A stretch of DNA of 35,936 nucleotides, taken from Fuchsiella alkaliacetigena (GTDB lineage Bacteria; Bacillota; Halanaerobiia; Halobacteroidales; Acetohalobiaceae). Below are positions 33,511 through 35,936 of this stretch, one piece after another. How positions within the stretch are numbered: position 1 is the stretch's first letter; the number at the start of each line of letters is the position of its first letter. Position numbers and translations under genes: made by a program. The stretch spans positions 1 through 35,936 of the forward strand of contig NZ_JALKBZ010000028.1 in assembly GCF_023227765.1 (NCBI RefSeq), in the 5' to 3' direction. The notes under the pieces were generated by a model. It was not told where the DNA came from and ran no database searches. It worked only from the letters and a program-made list of their open reading frames with translations.

Positions 33511-33810
33511 TTATTGCTGTGGTTCAAAAGAACCAACTTTTTGACTTAGGTTATAATCTTCATTTTCTTGTTGAGTTTGATTAGCTTGAATGTTATTTCC
33601 ATTGGCCATCTGGTTTTGAGCTTGTTCAATCATCTGCTTAACCATCTGTCCACCAACGGCTCCACATTCTCGAGAGGTCATATTACCCCAATAACCAGAC
33701 TTATACTCATCAGAGATATTCAACTCTTCAGCTGCTTCTTGCTTAAACTTATCCATTGCTTGCTTAGCCATTGGATTAACTAATCTATTACTGTTATTAC
33801 GAATACTCAT
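33511..33810 (-). CDS. Alpha/beta-type small acid-soluble spore protein
   Basis: DNA-coating protein of dormant spores, 99 residues. The conserved core is NPMAKQAMDKFKQEAAEELNI, then GYWGNMTSRECGAVGGQMVKQMIEQAQ: the first part holds the region cut by the germination protease, the second the DNA-binding TSRE.G.VGG motif. Unlike Bacillus homologues it has a Cys in that motif and a Gln/Asn-rich tail of about 30 residues. AAGGAGGTG lies before the ATG. A close paralogue follows upstream on the same strand; both carry the same box about 58 bp before their starts. Confidence 0.93.
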   Translation of the reverse strand: MSIRNNSNRLVNPMAKQAMDKFKQEAAEELNISDEYKSGYWGNMTSRECGAVGGQMVKQMIEQAQNQMANGNNIQANQTQQENEDYNLSQKVGSFEPQQ

Positions 33811-33868
33811 TATTTACACCTCCTTTATAACTACTTCTATTTTAATTATTTCTTGAAAGAAGAAAGAT

Positions 33869-33880
33869 TATACTAGTAGT
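33869..33880 (-). promoter_or_regulatory. Shared promoter-like box, first spore-protein gene
   Basis: The minus-strand dodecamer ACTACTAGTATA, 59 bp before the start, is identical to the one before the paralogous gene. It probably contains the -10 of a forespore sigma (sigma-G type) promoter. Confidence 0.5.
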
Positions 33881-33933
33881 AATTAACATCAGCTAGGTCT
33901 TTTTAGTTATAACTGATAATAGTTCAGCATAAT

Positions 33934-34233
33934 CTATTGTTGAGATTCAAACGAGTTTGTTTGCTGATTTGTGTTATAGTTTTGATTTTCTTGTTGAGTT
34001 TGATTAGTTTGAATGTTATTTTCATTGGCCATCTGGTTTTGAACTTGCTCAATCATTTCTTTAACCATTTGCCCACCAACAGCTCCACATTCTCGAGAGG
34101 TCATATTACCCCAATAACCTGATTTATACTCATCGGAAATATTCAAGGACTCAGCAACTTCTAATTTAAACTTATCCATTGCTTGTTTAGCCATTGGATT
34201 AACTAATCTATTACTGTTATTTCTAATGCTCAT
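33934..34233 (-). CDS. Alpha/beta-type small acid-soluble spore protein, paralogue
   Basis: A 99-residue paralogue of the gene just downstream, nearly identical through the core (NPMAKQAMDKFKLEVAESLNISDEYKSGYWGNMTSRECGAVGGQMVKEMIEQ) and diverging in the Gln/Asn-rich tail. It packs forespore DNA. Three possible starts (TTG 34239, ATG 34236, ATG 34233) follow AAGGAGG closely; I chose 34233 because it has the best spacing and matches the paralogue's MSIRNN start. The tandem pair likely arose by local duplication; separate boxes suggest each has its own promoter. Confidence 0.92.
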   Translation of the reverse strand: MSIRNNSNRLVNPMAKQAMDKFKLEVAESLNISDEYKSGYWGNMTSRECGAVGGQMVKEMIEQVQNQMANENNIQTNQTQQENQNYNTNQQTNSFESQQ

Positions 34234-34289
34234 CATCAAAACCTCCTTGTTTATTTTGTATTCTTATTATTAAACGCAGCTTGTAGAGC

Positions 34290-34301
34290 TATACTAGTAG
34301 T
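34290..34301 (-). promoter_or_regulatory. Shared promoter-like box, second spore-protein gene
   Basis: The minus-strand ACTACTAGTATA, 57 bp before the start, is the same dodecamer at the same distance as in the paralogue, preceded here by GGAATCTG as a possible -35 region. Confidence 0.5.
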
Positions 34302-34404
34302 TATAAACAGATTCCTGCTAATATTCTAATTAAAGCAATTTTTATTGAATTTGAGCAAGGTTTTAAAAAGGTAGAACAAGAATGAAAAGATAGAGGTGAG
34401 ATAG

Positions 34405-35427
34405 ATGAAAGTAGAAGATATTTTAACTAAAGAGTTAAAGGAACTAAATAATATATATCTATTATTTGGAGAAGAAAAACTTTTAATTAATGAATTTATT
34501 GATAAGTTTATTGATAAGTTTGTTGCTGAACAGTCAAAAGATTTTAATCTTAGCTTTATTAATGATAATAATAAAGAAGAGTTTATTTCTCAGTTAATCA
34601 ATTCTGTTAATCAATTACCTTTTAATGCTGAAAAAAGAATTATAATAGTAGAATCAAGTCGAGCTTTTAGTCAACAGTTTAGAAAAGAAGAAAAAGAAAA
34701 ACTAGAGTATTTATTGGCAGATTTTCCTGATACTTCGATCATGCTTTTTAAAACTCAGCGCAGCCCTGATAAAAGAACTAAGTTATATAAACTATTTAAA
34801 GAAAAGGGAGAGATTTTAGAGTTTACTTCTTTAAGATCAATTAAGTTAAATAAATGGATTAAGAAAAGAGTAGCAGCGGCAGATAAAAAGATCGATGGTC
34901 AAGCTATTGAATTTTTAAAAGAAAGCTTTGAAAATGATTTACAGAGATTAGATATGGAACTCAATAAGTTACTAACATTTATAGGGCAGGATGACCTAAT
35001 AACTTTAGCTAAAGCTAAAGCGATTATTAGTCAAGATCGTCTCTTAGCAGAAAATATTATCTTTGATTTTGTAGATGCTATTGGCACTCAAAATAGCAGT
35101 CAAGCTTTAAAATTATTAAATGATATGTTAGCTGAAGGTCAATCAGAAATTGGCTTATTGATGATGATAACTCGACAGGTAAGATTGATGTTGCAGGTTA
35201 AAAGTCTTAATAGACAGGGATATTCGCTTAAAAAAATGGCTAGCAGATTACAGGAGCATCCTTATCCAGTGGAAAAATGTCTTAAGCAGAGCCGTAATTT
35301 TTCGACTTTGGAGCTTAAAAAAGCTATGCAGCTGTTATTTAAAACTAATTTGAATTTAGTAACCGGAGGAAATAAAAAGTTAGAATTAGAGTTATTAATT
35401 ATGCAATTAAAGCAACTTAGTAGCTAA
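34405..35427 (+). CDS. holA: DNA polymerase III delta subunit
   Basis: Clamp-loader wrench subunit that opens the beta sliding clamp, 340 residues, the usual size. The N-terminal region (NIYLLFGEEKLLINEFIDKF), the beta-contacting stretch (QLPFNAEKRIIIVESS), SDKRTKLYKLF-like segment (SPDKRTKLYKLFKEKG) and the C-terminal collar (AIGTQNSSQALKLLNDMLAEGQSEIGLLMMITRQVRLMLQVK) are characteristic. GAGGTGAG precedes the ATG. Between comEC and rpsT this is the standard Firmicute position, here separated from comEC by the metal and spore genes. It is more AT-rich than leuS or comEC but its family pattern is intact. Confidence 0.94.
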   Translation: MKVEDILTKELKELNNIYLLFGEEKLLINEFIDKFIDKFVAEQSKDFNLSFINDNNKEEFISQLINSVNQLPFNAEKRIIIVESSRAFSQQFRKEEKEKLEYLLADFPDTSIMLFKTQRSPDKRTKLYKLFKEKGEILEFTSLRSIKLNKWIKKRVAAADKKIDGQAIEFLKESFENDLQRLDMELNKLLTFIGQDDLITLAKAKAIISQDRLLAENIIFDFVDAIGTQNSSQALKLLNDMLAEGQSEIGLLMMITRQVRLMLQVKSLNRQGYSLKKMASRLQEHPYPVEKCLKQSRNFSTLELKKAMQLLFKTNLNLVTGGNKKLELELLIMQLKQLSS

Positions 35428-35440
35428 AGTATTTTACTTA

Positions 35441-35471
35441 AAAAGCTCTACATTATCAATGTAGAGCTTTT
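35441..35471. terminator. Bidirectional terminator between holA and rpsT
   Basis: A perfect 14-bp stem (35441-35454 with 35458-35471) and a three-base loop with A-run and T-run ends, 13 bp past the holA stop and 6 bp past the minus-strand rpsT stop. Confidence 0.9.
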
Positions 35472-35477
35472 TTTTGA

Positions 35478-35741
35478 TTAAGCTAATTTATTAAATTGAC
35501 GGTCTAATTTAGACTTTTTACGAGCAGCAGTATTTTTATGAAAAAGTCCTTTGCTTGTGGACTTGTCTATAATTTGCTTAGCTTCTCTTAATTTTTCTTC
35601 AGCTAAGTCTTTATCTTGGTTTTCTATTGCTGTTTCAAAATCTTTAACAGCATCTTTAATTTTTAATTTAAGAGCTTTGTTTCTCTTTCTTTTCTTTTCA
35701 GCTACTCGGGCTCGTTTTGCTGCTGAATCAGAACTCGGCAT
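35478..35741 (-). CDS. rpsT: 30S ribosomal protein S20
   Basis: Primary 16S rRNA-binding protein of the small subunit, 87 residues, full length. The N-terminal SDSAAKRARVAEKKRKRNKALKLKIK helix and the C-terminal GLFHKNTAARKKSKLDRQFNKL are diagnostic. AAGGAGGTGA lies before the ATG. Opposite orientation to holA is the normal arrangement in this neighbourhood. Confidence 0.97.
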   Translation of the reverse strand: MPSSDSAAKRARVAEKKRKRNKALKLKIKDAVKDFETAIENQDKDLAEEKLREAKQIIDKSTSKGLFHKNTAARKKSKLDRQFNKLA

Positions 35742-35814
35742 TATCGGGTCACCTCCTTAATTATGTAAATCAGATCTATAATTTTAATGATGATTTTTTA
35801 TGAAGAACATAGAA

Positions 35815-35843
35815 ATTTTATCATATAGAATTAAAAAAAGCAA
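35815..35843 (-). promoter_or_regulatory. rpsT promoter
   Basis: Minus-strand TTGCTT (35843-35838), 17-bp spacer, TAAAAT (35820-35815), 74 bp before the rpsT start. Confidence 0.65.
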
Positions 35844-35916
35844 GTGTAGCTGGCCTTTGAATCAGGGCAATCGCAAGAAAGAACTCTAAAATAGATTTAA
35901 TTTCTTCCCTTTAAGA

Positions 35917-35925
35917 TGCTATAAT
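35917..35925 (+). promoter_or_regulatory. Extended -10 promoter reading off the right edge
   Basis: TGCTATAAT is a consensus extended -10. No good -35 lies 17 bp upstream, as is common for extended -10 promoters. It would drive the next plus-strand gene, which lies outside the window. Confidence 0.4.
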
Positions 35926-35936
35926 TAAAAGCAAAA

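Noticed and set aside
33568-34122. Plus-strand open frames opposite the two spore-protein genes
   Set aside because: They mirror the conserved spore-protein coding sequence, which has clear ribosome sites and motifs on the minus strand.
1-35936. CRISPR arrays, insertion sequences, rRNA
   Set aside because: No regularly spaced repeats, no transposase-like protein and no rRNA segments were seen.

Overview
The window looks like a chromosomal segment of a low-GC, spore-forming, strictly anaerobic Firmicute. The Halanaerobiales (an Acetohalobium- or Orenia-like organism) is my best guess. The reasons are AT-rich DNA (roughly mid-30s % GC by eye), two alpha/beta-type small acid-soluble spore proteins, acidic proteins, an acetogen-type methylenetetrahydrofolate reductase with a MetV-like tail, and a housekeeping backbone in the order usual for Firmicutes. 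The taxonomic placement is inference.

Backbone: yhbY - proB - proA ... nadD - yqeK - lytR(LCP) - rsfS ... leuS - comEA - comEC ... holA - rpsT. This is the familiar obg-to-rpsT neighbourhood, here interrupted by three accessory blocks.

Block 1 (about 2.8-13.6 kb): a nine-gene cytochrome c maturation (Ccm, System I) operon, ccmE-ccmF-(ccmI-like)-ccmA-ccmB-ccmC-ccmD plus an unknown membrane-anchored protein. CcmE carries the rare Cys-type heme-binding motif and no CcmG or CcmH is present. It is followed by a TrkH/TrkA potassium uptake pair, a MetF-MetV fusion, and an unrecognised helical protein on the minus strand.

Block 2 (about 16.7-24.4 kb): a tRNA-Ala(GGC) with a consensus promoter, followed by a very AT-rich type III-like restriction-modification pair. 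The Mod has an unusually long N-terminus, and the Res is a helicase with a C-terminal PD-(D/E)xK nuclease. A convergent small protein that itself has a PD-(D/E)xK-like signature ends at a shared 40-bp perfect palindrome. This is the best candidate for an under-described defence module. The 514-bp gap before leuS holds three TTAATGCA repeats spaced exactly 11 bp, a promoter, and a leader with mutually exclusive antiterminator and terminator helices that is not a T-box.

Block 3 (about 30.2-34.3 kb): a manganese/zinc-type ABC transporter (binding protein, ATPase, permease) behind a perfect 22-bp dyad, a convergent MntR/DtxR-family repressor, and two tandem spore-protein genes sharing a promoter-like box. 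Both the binding protein and the regulator appear to have lost a canonical metal-ligand histidine (to Glu and Asn respectively).

Across the housekeeping parts the palindrome GGGCCC occurs at least 13 times, about ten times chance for this base composition. It occurs in several reading frames and between genes, but is absent from the restriction block. No transposase, integrase, CRISPR array or rRNA was seen.
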